Shown in pieces: positions 1-12,700 of a DNA stretch of 64,000 bases; within the stretch, counting starts at the first letter, position 1; every line of letters starts with the position of its first letter. The stretch lies in contig CM055607.1 in assembly GCA_029379385.1 (NCBI GenBank), forward strand, positions 12,462,001 to 12,526,000, written 5' to 3'. The notes beneath the pieces are model-generated. The model made no database searches. It was given only the letters and a program-made list of their open reading frames with translations, and was not told the origin of the DNA. The translations under genes were made by a program, and so were the position numbers. The stretch is from Quillaja saponaria (taxonomy: Eukaryota > Streptophyta > Magnoliopsida > Fabales > Quillajaceae).

Positions 1-5
1 GTTAC

Positions 6-76
6 CTATAATCGACGCAAGCCACTATGATGTCTCTTTCTGCCAATTGCAGTCCTAGAAGGGAACCCCATGCTTT
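6..76 (-). pseudogene. Lone exon of an isoprenylcysteine methylesterase (ICME)-like gene, truncated by window start
   Basis: A 71-nt stretch on the minus strand reads as a clean internal exon. It has an AG acceptor just before 76, an open frame with key residues KAWGSLLG, QLAERDIIVAC and DYR, and a GT donor after 6. This segment is characteristic of plant prenylcysteine alpha-carbonyl methylesterases (alpha/beta hydrolases that demethylate prenylated proteins), just after the oxyanion-hole region. Downstream exons would lie outside the window. The expected upstream exons (transmembrane region and GGAW motif) should lie at higher coordinates, but I could not find them before the plus-strand gene at 2221. 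It is therefore either a fragment of a broken gene or part of a gene with very diverged 5' exons. The family call is fairly secure; the pseudogene status is inference. Confidence 0.55.
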
Positions 77-495
77 CTACCTAAATTAACATGAAAACTG
101 AAAAAATTTAATTTTAAAAGATTAGTAAATTTATGACAAGCTAAATACATGGCTTCACTTCATATAAAACAAGAGCTTAAAATTTATTCCCAATTTTGGT
201 CTCTTATTGTGGTTTCACCAATTATTATGGGATGAAATCCCAGTGTATAATTGGGGATGTCTCCTTATAGTTTAGGATTTCAGGACTCATATTAATCCAA
301 CCTAATATAAAACCATGGTTGTTTATAAAGTAAATACTTGTCTTGACAAACCCATTCAGTTTCCGGGTCAAGTTGGAAGTTCATGAAAGGGTTTTTAGTG
401 TTAAGATTTGAGCCTTTAATATTATCTTAAGCTTTTGTGGTGGTTGGAAATCCACCAGTAACAATGAAATCAAGAGATCAAACTGATAATGGCTG

Positions 496-655
496 TCAAA
501 TTACATCGAACTCAATCATCGTTCATGATTTAGAAATCCAATTTCAAAAGCATTTACTGAACCAGCAAAGTAATGGACAAGCTTATTTACATACTCCTTG
601 AAATCCCCTCATTCGCATATTTGCAAACTCTTGTTAAACACTTCTAGTACACTAT
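496..655 (+). repeat. Direct repeat, copy 1 (partner at 890-1055)
   Basis: About 150 bp repeated with a few substitutions and short indels. Both copies share the stretch from TCGAACTCAATCATCG through the segment before AACTCT..TTGTTAAACAC. The start-to-start spacing is 394 bp. No coding content is seen. Confidence 0.8.
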
Positions 656-889
656 TAATTGTATGGTTTTGTTTTTAATTATAAAATTGGCTTAAGGTTT
701 GGTCCATTTGAGACATGCTGGTAAAAGCTCATACAATTTTATGTGATCATTTGGGATAGGGCTTAAGCACATTTCTTATCTGATTAGATGTGGATTGACA
801 GTAAGTGTAGGCTGAGTGACTTTAGGAGTGAGAGGACTCTTAGAGTTAAATCTGACATGACATAGCTAGGTCCTCTCTCCTCTCTATTT

Positions 890-1055
890 GCCAATTATAT
901 CGAACTCAATCATCGTTCATGATTTAGAAATCCAATTTCAAAATCATTTACTGAACCAGCAAAGTAATGGACAAGCTCATTTACATACTCCATGAAATCC
1001 CCTCATTCGCATATTTGCAAACTCTCCTTGTTAAACACTACTAGTACTATCGTGC
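890..1055 (+). repeat. Direct repeat, copy 2 (partner at 496-655)
   Basis: Second copy of the repeat, in the same orientation, 394 bp downstream of copy 1. It differs by a handful of substitutions and a 2-3 nt insertion near its end. A segmental tandem duplication with divergence of the spacer is the simplest explanation. Confidence 0.8.
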
Positions 1056-2220
1056 AATTATTTTCAGTTACAGCACAGGAAACACTGCTAGGCACATCAA
1101 AGTACAAGCCAGTGCCAACCAATTTGGATTTCCTTGCACTATCACTAGTATGGGAAGAAAGTTAGCAGTAAATTTGAGGTTTCTTTTCCACAGTTGGTAA
1201 TTGCAACCCAAAAAGAATAGGTCATATTACCTGTGGACCACCTTTGTTAAGTGAATCAATTTAGGAGAGTCGGAGAAATGGCTTATTTTGTAGTACCAGA
1301 ACTGGTCCACAGAAGATGCCACCAAATAAAAGCTGATAAATTACAAAGTAGAAGATAATTCACTAGCCATTCCTAATATTTTGTTCAATATAGATATTTT
1401 TTTATTTTATATATGAAATTTTCTATTCTTTACAAAAATAAAATAATTTTGTTTCTTATCTTGTTTTTTAATCCACAAAGCTTTTATTTAATTTCTCTCT
1501 CTTATAAATATTTTTGGTCTGAATTTTTTTTTTTTATTTGAAAATATATTGTATTGAAATAAATCAATTCATATATAAGGAAATTGATAAATTTTGTTTA
1601 TTTAATATTTTTAAAAATAAAGTAATTATTCCACACAAAAAAAAAAAAAAAAATCTTATAGAAAAATTAATTAGAGAATAAAATAACTAATATTTTTGAA
1701 TTAACATGTCATCATTATCAATTTTTTGAATGTAATATCTTAAATTGTTAACTGTAATTATATTTATTAAATTTATAATTTATATTAAATAAGCATATAT
1801 TTCTTAAGAATATTTTTACATATTTTTAAATTTTGTGATATTTAATATGTTTATGAAACTAATTTACATAATATCCGACAGACTAATATTCTAGATTCGT
1901 TATTGCGTTTATGACTGTGATCCCACTTTAGAACATAGATTTACCTTATAAATTAACCTGTTGTTGGTATGCATAGATAATTTACGTAAATATTTTTAAA
2001 AATAGTGGCTTGAGATTTAATTAAAATATTAATAAATAGTGCTACTTAACTTAGTGGTTTAAATTTGTGGGAGGTGATTAGTGGAGGTGGCCCAGCACAA
2101 ACAATTGTTAATCGTCGTTGTTTCGGTTTTATCCTTTTGTACATGTCGCCTTTATTGGAGCTTCAATCTGTGCTTTGCGCTAACACCCGAGCTACTAAAG
2201 GTAAGGTGAGTGCTCCACCA

Positions 2221-5189
2221 ATGGCGGTTTCGTCATCTCCAATACTCTCTCTGTTACTTGTAAGCACACACGCAAAGCTTGGGTCATCATCTTCACCCTC
2301 TCTTTCTCTCATCAATTTCTCCTCCAGGCCGACCAATCGGCCATCTTCATCATCATCTGTCGTTGTTTTCTCTTACAGTAAGTTCACTATTCTTAGTTCT
2401 TCGTATAAATAAAAAATTACATTCAAATTTTGATGTTTTTTTCTCCCTCTACAATAATTGGACTTTGCCTTTGCTTTAATGGTAGCCGAATCAGGACAAG
2501 GGTTGGCGAGCAAAGACAAGAAACTCCTACTTGAGCGATATGGTTTTGATGCCGACGTGTTCTTATCTCAACCTTCTTCTAAGGTTTCGCTTGGCCCTCT
2601 CCTTCTCTCTCCGTATTTGATTACTGAGGAAACCTGGAAAGAAATTAAATATGTGTTTCTTCTATTTCATTGATTTTGCATGTGAGTTTTCAGTCTAGGA
2701 GGGGAAAGGATCGGCTAAAGAAAGGAAGAGAGAAGCAAGACCCACCAGAGGAACCTAAGCCTCCGCGAACTACACACAAGTTACTTCAGGTAAGGATTTT
2801 CTAATTTTTATTGGTTCGCTGGTTGGAGTACTGGTACAAGAATGCAGGATTTTAAAATGCAATTTTGGGGGTTACATTTTAATCGTATTACATGTAAGTG
2901 GAAGCCAAGTTCTAGATTTTTATGAAATCACACAGTTATTCTGGGGCTATAATGACTATTTGAGGAGATTATTTTAGGTGCTTGGAGGAAGGGCTCGAAG
3001 AAAAAAGCTGCTCTCACCAAAGGGCATGGATGTACGCCCAATGATGGAAGTTGTGAAAGGTGCAGCCTTTGATATATTACAGGTAGTTGTTGATTCTTTC
3101 TATACCTCTTACGTTCTCCTGCAAATGAAGTATTTAGAATAATTATTTATGCTATAATATTAGGCTGCTGGTGGCTGTCCTGCATCTTTAAGGCCTGGAC
3201 GCTGGTTAGATTTGTACAGTGGTACTGGTTCTGTTGGTATTGAAGCACTTAGCCGGGGATGTTCTGAGGTATCAACAGTAATTTATTCCAAATCAATTAA
3301 CATTATAAATTACAGTTATAATATTATTTTTTGGCATATTGGAGTCATAAGTTGTTGCTGCTCATATAAAATGTGGAAGTAACTTTCTAAATAAAGTAGA
3401 GTTAGAGGTTAGATGATGATCTGATTTGAGAGCTGCAATTCAAGGAAAGAGTTTACTATTCAATATATTGTAGATTTTGTAATTCTTGCACTGTTTCTTG
3501 CAATTTTTATGACTTTTTTCTCTTGAAATTCTCTCTCTGATCTCAACTTTTCAGGTGCACTTTGTCGAAATGGATCCTTGGGTTGTTTCAGATGTTCTAT
3601 CTCCAAACATAAAATGGACTGGATTTCTTGATGTTTCTGTCATACATACTGTTCGTGTTGAAAAATTTTTAGAACGTGCGGAGCAATTTGTAGGTAGTGA
3701 CTTTTCGTTTCTGGTATTTTTCTTTTAAATCATTATAATTGTGCATCCATACACGTTCTTCTTGATAATCTGTTGCGACTTATAAGTGCAAAAGTAAACA
3801 AATGGATTTGGTCCTTCTTCAGGAAGTATCATATAGCATCTTCAAAAGAATGGCTCTAGACGTTTTGTGCTGCTGGATTTCTGGTCCAAGATATTGCAAA
3901 AGTCTTTGTCTTGCATTTTGAGATGATGATAACATATATAATCTTCCAACAAGTTAATCTCATTAAATTTTTGGAATATAAGTTGATGATAATAAAATAA
4001 TAGTCAATCTGCCTGGCATTAAGTCCATTTTCAGACAAGTATCTCATAGCTAATCAACTTTTGGAGCTTTTCCCTGGAACTTAAAATTGTTTTATCATTT
4101 TTACAGGAAGTCATTTCTCTTGCCTGTCAATCATTCACTAGGTTCGTTGTGAATGCAGCTTTAAGTGCTTATGCATGGTCCTGAATGAGAGTATCCAATT
4201 TATCAGCTTAAAGTGACTGATGCTGAACAATGAGAAGTGTCAATATTTGTTGACACTGAAATTATCCCCTCTAGTATCTGATGAGTTCAAACTATATAAG
4301 TATCTGAATTCTGAGTTCATTCAATTATTTTATACCCACGCATGTATGATAGTTTTTGAGATAAAGGTTTGACATTATTAGAGTGCTTAGCATTCAAGTC
4401 CTGAATGTGGACCCATTCAGATCATGTTCGATTCGATCATATAACCATCTGTAATTATAGACAAGTGCCAAGGAGAATCATATGAAAATAATCTTTTAAT
4501 TGCTAATTTGTCTAGATCCATTTTATTGAAAAGTATCCAATCGTTGCTGTCATTCATTTCCATTACATGTGTTGTTGCAAGCTTGAACTCTGCTATGTGT
4601 AGGTAATACTGGGCCATTTGATTACATCAGTGTTACCCCTCCATATATCGAAGTTGACTATGGGATATTGATGGGGCAAATTTCAAAGTCAGTCCTGCTC
4701 GGAAAAGATAGTTTTATTGTATGTTGTTGCTTCTTGTTCTTGCTGTGAATAATTTTTACTTGCCAAGTTTCTGGAAATCTCACTACAGTGTTTCTGTTAA
4801 TCTCCCAAACTTTCATGATCTAGGTGGTGGAGTATCCATTAGGAACTGACATGCTGGAATCATGTGGATGCCTCGTGAAGGTAATTCATATGATATGACC
4901 ACTAATACTTCTATGTGTAGCGCATTGGAAAATCTGGACGTTATTTTATATAGAACAAAAGTGGTGCAGTGAGATACATGCACTAATTATCAAACTTCGT
5001 TTAGCAATTTCTTTTTTCAATTGTAAGTTTGATTTGAGCTGATAGAGTGTGGGGGTTTTTTCCTGTCCATAAGTTTTATAAGTTATTAATGGTAATATGA
5101 AACTACAGATAACTGATAGGCGGTTTGGCCGGACACATTTGGCAATATATGGGCCAGAGTGGGCCCAAAAGAAGAGGAGGTCAAGATAA
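2221..5189 (+). CDS. RsmD-like 16S rRNA (guanine-N2)-methyltransferase, probably plastid-targeted
   Basis: Nine exons: 2221-2377, 2486-2583, 2694-2789, 2978-3082, 3164-3268, 3555-3693, 4603-4718, 4824-4880, 5109-5189, giving 317 aa in continuous frame. The family methylates a guanine of small-subunit rRNA using S-adenosylmethionine. Residues 1-50 are rich in Ser, poor in acidic residues and look like a chloroplast transit peptide. A basic segment (about 86-130, including GGRARRKKL and RPMMEVVKGAAFDIL) matches the RsmD N-terminal region. The SAM-binding motif I is LDLYSGTGSVGIEAL (167-181), followed by VHFVEMDP. The motif IV position reads VTPPY (244-248), where bacterial RsmD has DPPY/F. The start at 2221 is chosen because it gives the transit-like N-terminus in frame with exon 2. 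The gene converges on the RPC8 gene. Confidence 0.85.
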
Positions 5190-6777
5190 CATCGTTGTGG
5201 TAATCATGTCTGAAATTTCTGACAGGAATGTTTATCTGTACTCGGGATCTGGATGATTATGCTATAGGTATTATTTCAATTGCTGTGTCCTCCTGGCAGC
5301 ATAATCTTTACCCTGTCAACATGTCATATCACGTCAATGTTTGTAATTCTTCATGTAAGCTTCCAAATTTACAGGTATTTGTTGCTCACCTCTATTGTGG
5401 CTAGGTTCCTGAATCGTTTTATGCATATTGCAGAAGCCCTTAATGTGAATACTGGTTTGGTTATTGCAGATTGAGGTTTCATCGGTTCTTAATAACATGC
5501 ATTGGCTTCTTGGCTTGTACGAGATGATTGAACTAAACCCCAGGACATCAAGGCCAATTTTGTCAGTTCATGCTTTTGCATCTTGATGTGTTGAATCACC
5601 CAGAAGGGAAAATATTGCCTTACAATTGTGACCATTTCTATTTAAGTATTGTTCATTTTACCTTCCTAGTTTCAAAGTTTCAGCATAATTATTAATCAAG
5701 TAGTTGAAAAGCACCAGCTTTATTATTATCCATGGTTCGAGGTGATCAAGTTACTATTATTTTCTTTTTTTCAGTCCTTGATTGAATTGTTGTATAGTTA
5801 TGTGCAAGTGCAAACCCTTGGAAGATCATTGAAAGCAATCAAGAGGTACCACTGGTTAAAGCGGATGCTTCTGCACTCGTATAGTGTTGTACAACAATGG
5901 TGGTGACTTGAGGCCACACTGCTAACTACACTGTATATGCACGTAATCAGATTTATATTTTCTCAAAATTGATGAACATTACTTGCCAGAATGCTAAAGT
6001 ACAAATTTATGGATTACAATCATAGGGTATGGCCACTCAATCTCAAGGCACGAGTCTCTTTGCAGTACTAAAGACATACAGAAGGAAAATTGCTGTGTAT
6101 AATGAAGAAATTTTTGTCTTCTTAAAGATATGGAAGACATTGGATTAAGCTTCTTCATATATAGCTGTTGCAAAAAGCTTGCAAGCTAGTTATTAATCCA
6201 TCTTCTCTTTGCTGTTAAATGGTGAATAGTAAGTACATTAAGAACACTAACTCCTTGTGCATAAGATAGTAGTATAATTTTCCTGCACGGATGGTTATGG
6301 TAGAAGCAATGCGAAGCAATGCACTTCCCCCCACACCCCAATAATGGGTTGAAATAGCTAATGGGAAATGGGCGTAAGGTCTTAATTCTGGTTTCATCAG
6401 GAACTGTCCTTTTTAAGATATTAGCACAAACAAACCTCCGATGGCTCTCTGGAGTTTCAAGGTTTAGGATCTTAGAAGAAGAAAAAACCAAGATAATAAA
6501 TATTAGAATGCGGGCAGCATCAAATATTATATCCCACTGTATGGGTATTATAGGAAAATAAATGCGTCAGTCAATAGGCAAATACACTTGCACTAGACCA
6601 AAACAGGCCTCTGTGTAAGCTTTATTTACTCTACCCATACCATTAGGAACTTCAAGAAGAATTTGTTGGAAAATACTTTAAACATTTGTTCCTTGATTTG
6701 ATTCAGTTACCAGTGGCTGTCCACAAGCCAAAAAGAACCACATGATGGCTTTTGAAAACTTCTCACGGGTCAAAAAC
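5190..6777. other. Convergent intergenic region
   Basis: Lies between the stop codons of two convergent genes, so it should hold both 3' untranslated regions. Short open frames here (for example 6186-6491 on the minus strand) show no recognisable motif and no splice context. I see no gene. Confidence 0.6.
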
Positions 6778-9700
6778 TTAAGTTGCCTCGTCCTCGACCA
6801 CATTTGCTTCTGTCCACCATGAAACAGGACCTAGACCATCATCATCTATTGATCCCTGCAGAGTAGAGAACAACTGTTAGCAATGGCCATTGCCAAAGAA
6901 AGAAATAGCTACACAATTAGGACAGCCATCATCAAACGAAAAGCCTCCCTTTTGTTCAACTTCCACAGTAAACCTTTAAGGGAAAGAGAGAAGGGGTAGC
7001 CAAAATAACCATTTTTTCTTGTCTTCAAATGGAAAAAAAATTTGAATATGGCTATCTTCTCAATGGATTATGAATTGAATGGATAATCCTGTAGCAATTA
7101 AATCACACTGATATTTCCTGATTCCTGATTTCTGATCCATCTGCTTTTATGCATGAACAAACCTAAAAAGAAATGTGATCATACAAAAGGGTGAATTTAA
7201 GATCTCTTGCTAAAAAAAATATAGCTGCAGACCACTGGTAGAACTATCATATGCCCACCAGTAAGATACTTTTTGATACTGCTCTTTAACATATATTGTA
7301 CTTGTCTAAATTTGCTTAAAGAAAATGGCCTCAAAGGAAGACCTTTTATTCTTCATATAGGATAGATGAAAATAGGAGGAAAAAAAATGTTAAGGGAAGA
7401 CTGGTAACCAAGAAGAAAATAAAGAAACAATTTCGGAGAGAGATTTTTTGATGTTGGGACCACAAAAATGAATTCTTTCCCCCAGTAAGAAGAAAATAGC
7501 AAGAAAAATGGATAGCTGGTTGCTGAGACATCTTGAATTATAATTTCACCTTTACAAGTACTTTAGTTGGAAAGGGTACAATAGGGATTAACAAAAGGAT
7601 TAGGTGATCTCATTCATTACAATTTTCTTCCCTTACCAGATAAGAGAAAATTAGTTTTTTTTTTCCCCATTTTCATTCCTTCCACTTTCTTTTCTTCTCA
7701 AACAAAGAAGAGAAAATTGTATTCTCTTTCCATTTTCATTCTTTCCACTTCCATTCCTCCATTTTCTTTACTATCTTAATTTATTTCTAAAGGCTTCAAG
7801 AGCCTAATTTCATCCATTCAGAGTCTTGAAAGAAAAAACAAAAATTACGAGATCATGAAAGGCACAAACAAAAGGTACAGTTAGTGACTGGTTAGTGTAC
7901 TTACAGTAATCACCATAGGAGCAAATGGTTTTGATTCTTTTGGCTGCTCAAGTGGAATTGGAGGGTAACTTACACTTATAACTCGGAACCTGATCTGTCA
8001 TTTGGAAACCATTAGTTAGCACAGACTTGCTCTCTGGAGTTTTAAGAAGACAACTATTTAAATACCAAAAGCGTAAGAATATGAACCTCATCACTATTGT
8101 CAATATCAAATGATTGTTCATTATAGTCCCAAATCCATCTTCCTCTGTCACTGTAATTTTCATAAATTGCTTAAAGTAAATGGCATGACATGCAGATATG
8201 GGAAATATACATTAATGACTAATGAGCTAATGTATGCATTTGATGACTTATCGAAGGACATCTTGAAAGATAAATCAAGCTAAGAAGAAAGTCTTACCTA
8301 TAACCCGGTTCAACCTGAAAGCGAGAAGGCTTTGGAAAATTATGGTCAGGTATGTGAATGTCATCAAAAAATCCAACTGATACTGCCAAATGAGGATTCA
8401 ACATCAATATGCAGCCACCCTATTAAAATGATTATTCAGTAAAATTTAATGTGTGCAAATATTGGTTTCATACAAGGTTTAACTCATGAAAATGATATGT
8501 CAGTATCTGGAGCTACAATTTAATACTAAAATAAACCATAACCTCAATCATTCCACTAAGTATATCGATAAAAAGAAAACACAAATTTATATTTATCTTT
8601 GACCACAATTCTAACCATACCAAGGTGCTATTAAAAAAAGTCATAAATTTAAAATCTTTGAGATTACCAAATCATGAGACAAAGTCATCCCCCATGATCT
8701 TCAATTGATTCACCATTGACCACAATAACACCCATTATTCTCATCTTTTGTGATGAAAGTCCCATGAAACTAGTGTCAACACCAGATAAACGAGCGAAAT
8801 CCTAATTTTGTTTTCGCTAGAATAAAGGTGATGAAATCAATTGAAATACATTATGACCTTTTGAGAGTGAGGGAGGAAGTTCAATTATTTTATATTTTAG
8901 TGGACAAGAGTTACAGCATAGCAACATTTCATTGTCTACTCCATAGACATGTTGATAATGACTAAGATAAACTGCAAAATCATCAAAAGTGACTTCTCAA
9001 CAATTTACAAATTCCATCATGCATAAATCTCATATAAATATATGGTAACAGGTAACTACATATGCATGATCCTTATCTATAGAAAACAGATGACACTTGG
9101 AACAATATAGAAGATCACAAATAGGTGGAAAGAAATGCTCCTAAACTAAATACAATCGAGTAACTACAAAAACACTTTTAAAGCATACATTGTAAACCAT
9201 CAGCATCAGATTTTAGAAGCTGTGCAGAAATAATCTCTCCCACAAATGGCCTAAACATAACCAAAGTGAAGACCACCTGGACAAAATTAAAAAATGATCG
9301 TCAAGTTTTTGTTTATATTTTTTGTTTTGGAAATTGACTCTTATTGTTAGACAGATATAATAGAAATGATACTATACCGACCAATCCACAAGATTATCAA
9401 GATATTACCAGGAGGCGCCAGGAATAAGTAAAGCAATCAAGGTTGTTCCGCTTCTACAGATGCACCAGAGGACTGATTACAAGATGATTTAAAATATGTA
9501 TACCTATCTATTAATATTTAGGATCAACCACTAACAGCAGCATTTTTCAAATTTTCATATCCTTCTCCCCAAATATGAAAAACAGGTGCCTTTGGCATCC
9601 ATTTTTCTAGTGTTTTTCAAAAACAAACAGGAATGTGTTTCGTATAATCCATTCTACTTCAGAAATTTGGGTTTTTTTTTTTTTTTTTCTTCCTTTTAAC

Positions 9701-12700
9701 TGAAAGAAACACATGTTTCCAAGAACCACCTTACATTGGTTTCTAATTTACAGGTTGTGTTTTTCGATTAGAAAAGCAAAAAAAACATGGATCTCTATCC
9801 CTCTCTTTATGTCGGCAATAACTGTACTTCTCCCACACTAATGTAATGTCTTCTGATGGTGGAGTATGAGAAGACGTTGCAGTTGTGGATGACACTGGTA
9901 TCATATCTACTTCCAGGGTCACCCACAACTCCAATGTCTTCTCGGACTCCACCATACTCAATTCTTGTCTCTTCCTCTCAGGAAGCCACTTTTTCTTTTT
10001 CATTTGGTCAGGCACTGAGATGGCATAACAAAATTGGGGTTGTTATCATTGAAATCATAAGCAAGTCGCAAACCCCCACCCCTTTCCATGTCCGACATAT
10101 ATGCTCTTCTTGTCTCCACTTCTGTACCTTCATATGAATATATGATATCTTCTTCCTCTTAGCAATCATTCTGCTTCCAGCGTCATCACAACACCAACGT
10201 CTTCTTGGAGTCTACCATCCTAAATTCTCCTCTCTTCCTATCTGGAAGTCCCTTTTTTTTTTTTCATTTGGTAATTATTGTTGAAATGATAAGCAAGTCG
10301 CAAACCCCATCACTTGCCCGTCAAACCCCCACCCCTTTCCATGTATGACATATCTGCTTTTCCTGTCTCCAGCTCTGAACCGTTGGTTATTTGTAGGGTT
10401 ATATGGCTTTAAATATCTATAATGGTGAGTTTTTGCCAGCCTCTCGAACTTTTTTGCTAACAATTACAAGTTCTGCACAGAAAAGATAGCAACATCAAGG
10501 GCAGGAGTGATGTGTTTGGATGTGGTACAGATGTTCTAAAGGATCTGTATCCCGAGCCTGATAGGCTTGTGATTTGTAATATGTTCAAATTTGAATTCTG
10601 AATGAGATGGCATGGTCTCTAATGCTGTGTAGGGGTCTGCACATCAAGTTATACTATCGTGTAGGTGGGTTAAATTTGTATCAGAACTTTCATTGGAAAA
10701 GAAAAGGAGAGATATAAGCCGTTTTCCAAAATTAATCAACAATACAATGTAAGCGGGTTCAAGTTTTTGATAGAATTTAAATAAATAGGAGGGGTATTAT
10801 TGTACTTTTGTTATCAGTTTGTTACTGTTACTTGTTGCTTTTGTACCCAATGAATCTCTCACACCTGGAATGGCAGTTATCCGGCCTGGATAACGAATTC
10901 TTCAGATTCATAGCCTTCATATGGCTTGCTTTCAATTCTGTTTTGCTTATCTTTACTTTTAATGAGAATTTCTCTCTGGGAATCTTTCCATTTCTCTTTC
11001 TTTTCTCTCTCTGGCTCTCTGTAATTCCTTTCTAAACCTCCATTGAAACTAAGCTCCTATCAACTGGTATCAGAGCCCCTTTCTTGGCAATCATCCCTAA
11101 TCATCCAAAATCAACTCAACCAAACAAAAAGTGGTGAACCCAACTTCTCAAATCCAGCAATTGACTAACCAAGAAAAGAAAATCAATGACTGGAAACCAT
11201 GATCAGAAGCATAGATGGACGAATGACCTCCATGGAAGTGCAGATGTCAGCTGGATTTCAAGAGATGCGTGAATTGATCTCCCACAGCCGCAGATCGGTG
11301 GAATCGCACTTGGAATCGTCAAAGGAAGGTAACACAAGCCGAACCCATAACAATATGAGTGATGAGTACAATCTGTTCTCGAGGTTGCCTCGGGTTGATC
11401 TTCCTAAATTCAATGGAGAACATTTTTCTGATTGGATGTATAGGATAGAACAATTTTTTGATGTGGACAATACTCCTGAGTCTGCTAAGGTGAAGCTTGC
11501 TTCCATTAATTTGGAAGGCAGAGCCCTACAATGGCATAAGGTGTATATGTCTTCCATGACTGGGATAATGGTGTATTGGGGAAGATATATTGGGGAGGTG
11601 TCTGTGAGGTTTGGTCAGGAGAAAAAGGAAGATCCCTTTGGTAGGTTATCCAAACTTAGACAAACTGGGAGCGTCCAAGAATACCAAGCAGAATTTGAGA
11701 GTCTGCTCAACCAAGTTTCACTACTTTGAGAGCCAGACCATAAGCTTATTCCTCAGTGGATTGAAACCAGAACTGGAAAGTACTGTAAGGTGCTTTGAAC
11801 CCAAAACACTTTTTATCAAAACCATCAACATTGCCAAATTTCAGGAAAATGTCTATCAAGCACTGAATACCAAACACCAACCTTACTACAGGAACCAACC
11901 CTTACTACCTGCTCCAAAACCACCACCCTTACTGAACACACCCAAACAGTTTCCCAGTCAGACCCCAAACACCAACCCATATAATCCAAGACCATCCCAG
12001 GCCAACAACAGACCCCAAGCCACCCTTAAACGACAAGATGAGGTCACATGCTAACAAAAAGAGAAGAGACAGAGTTTGAGGTGGGAACTTGGGTATATCT
12101 GAAACTCAGACCTTATAGGCAATTGTCTGTTGCCAGAAGACCAATCTATAAGCTATCCTACAGGTACTATAGCCCTTATCAAATCCTCAAAAGTGTGGGT
12201 CAGGTGGCATACCAGTTAGTACTGCCACCAATCTCCGGAATTCACTCTACTTTCCACATCTCCCAATTGAAACAACACACTGGTCAGATCCCCACCAGCA
12301 CTCAATTACCAGACTTTGATGAAAAAGGCAGTTTTGTCCTTAAGCCCCAATCCATTCTCGACAGGATATCATTAACAGAGGCAACAAACCTGTTACTCGA
12401 GTCCTAATTCACTGGTCCAACACCTACCCTGAGGATGCAACGTGGATGGACTTCCAGAAATTTCAGCAACAGTTTCCCACTTTTCCTACTGACACTTGAG
12501 GGCATGTATGGTTTTAAGGGAGGGGCATTTGATAGAATTTAAATAAATAGCAGCGGTATTATTGTACTTTTGTTATCAGTTTGTTACCGTTAGTTGTTGC
12601 TTTTGTACCTAGTGAATCTCTCACACCTGAAATGGTGGTTATCCAGCCTGGATAATGAATTCTTCAGATCGAGAGCCTTCACATGGCTTACTTTCAATTC

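Larger units (their letters stand above)
77..2220. other. Gene-poor region with a ~150-bp direct repeat
   Basis: No coding region is supported here. It contains two copies of a ~150-bp repeat (listed separately) and, from about 1380, strongly AT-rich DNA with homopolymer runs. The final part must contain the promoter of the methyltransferase gene at 2221. Confidence 0.6.

Noticed and set aside
6186..6491. 101-aa minus-strand open frame between convergent genes
   Set aside because: No recognisable domain, lies in presumed 3' untranslated DNA.
9743..10137. Two similar open frames on opposite strands
   Set aside because: Both arise from one palindromic intronic repeat; no family match.
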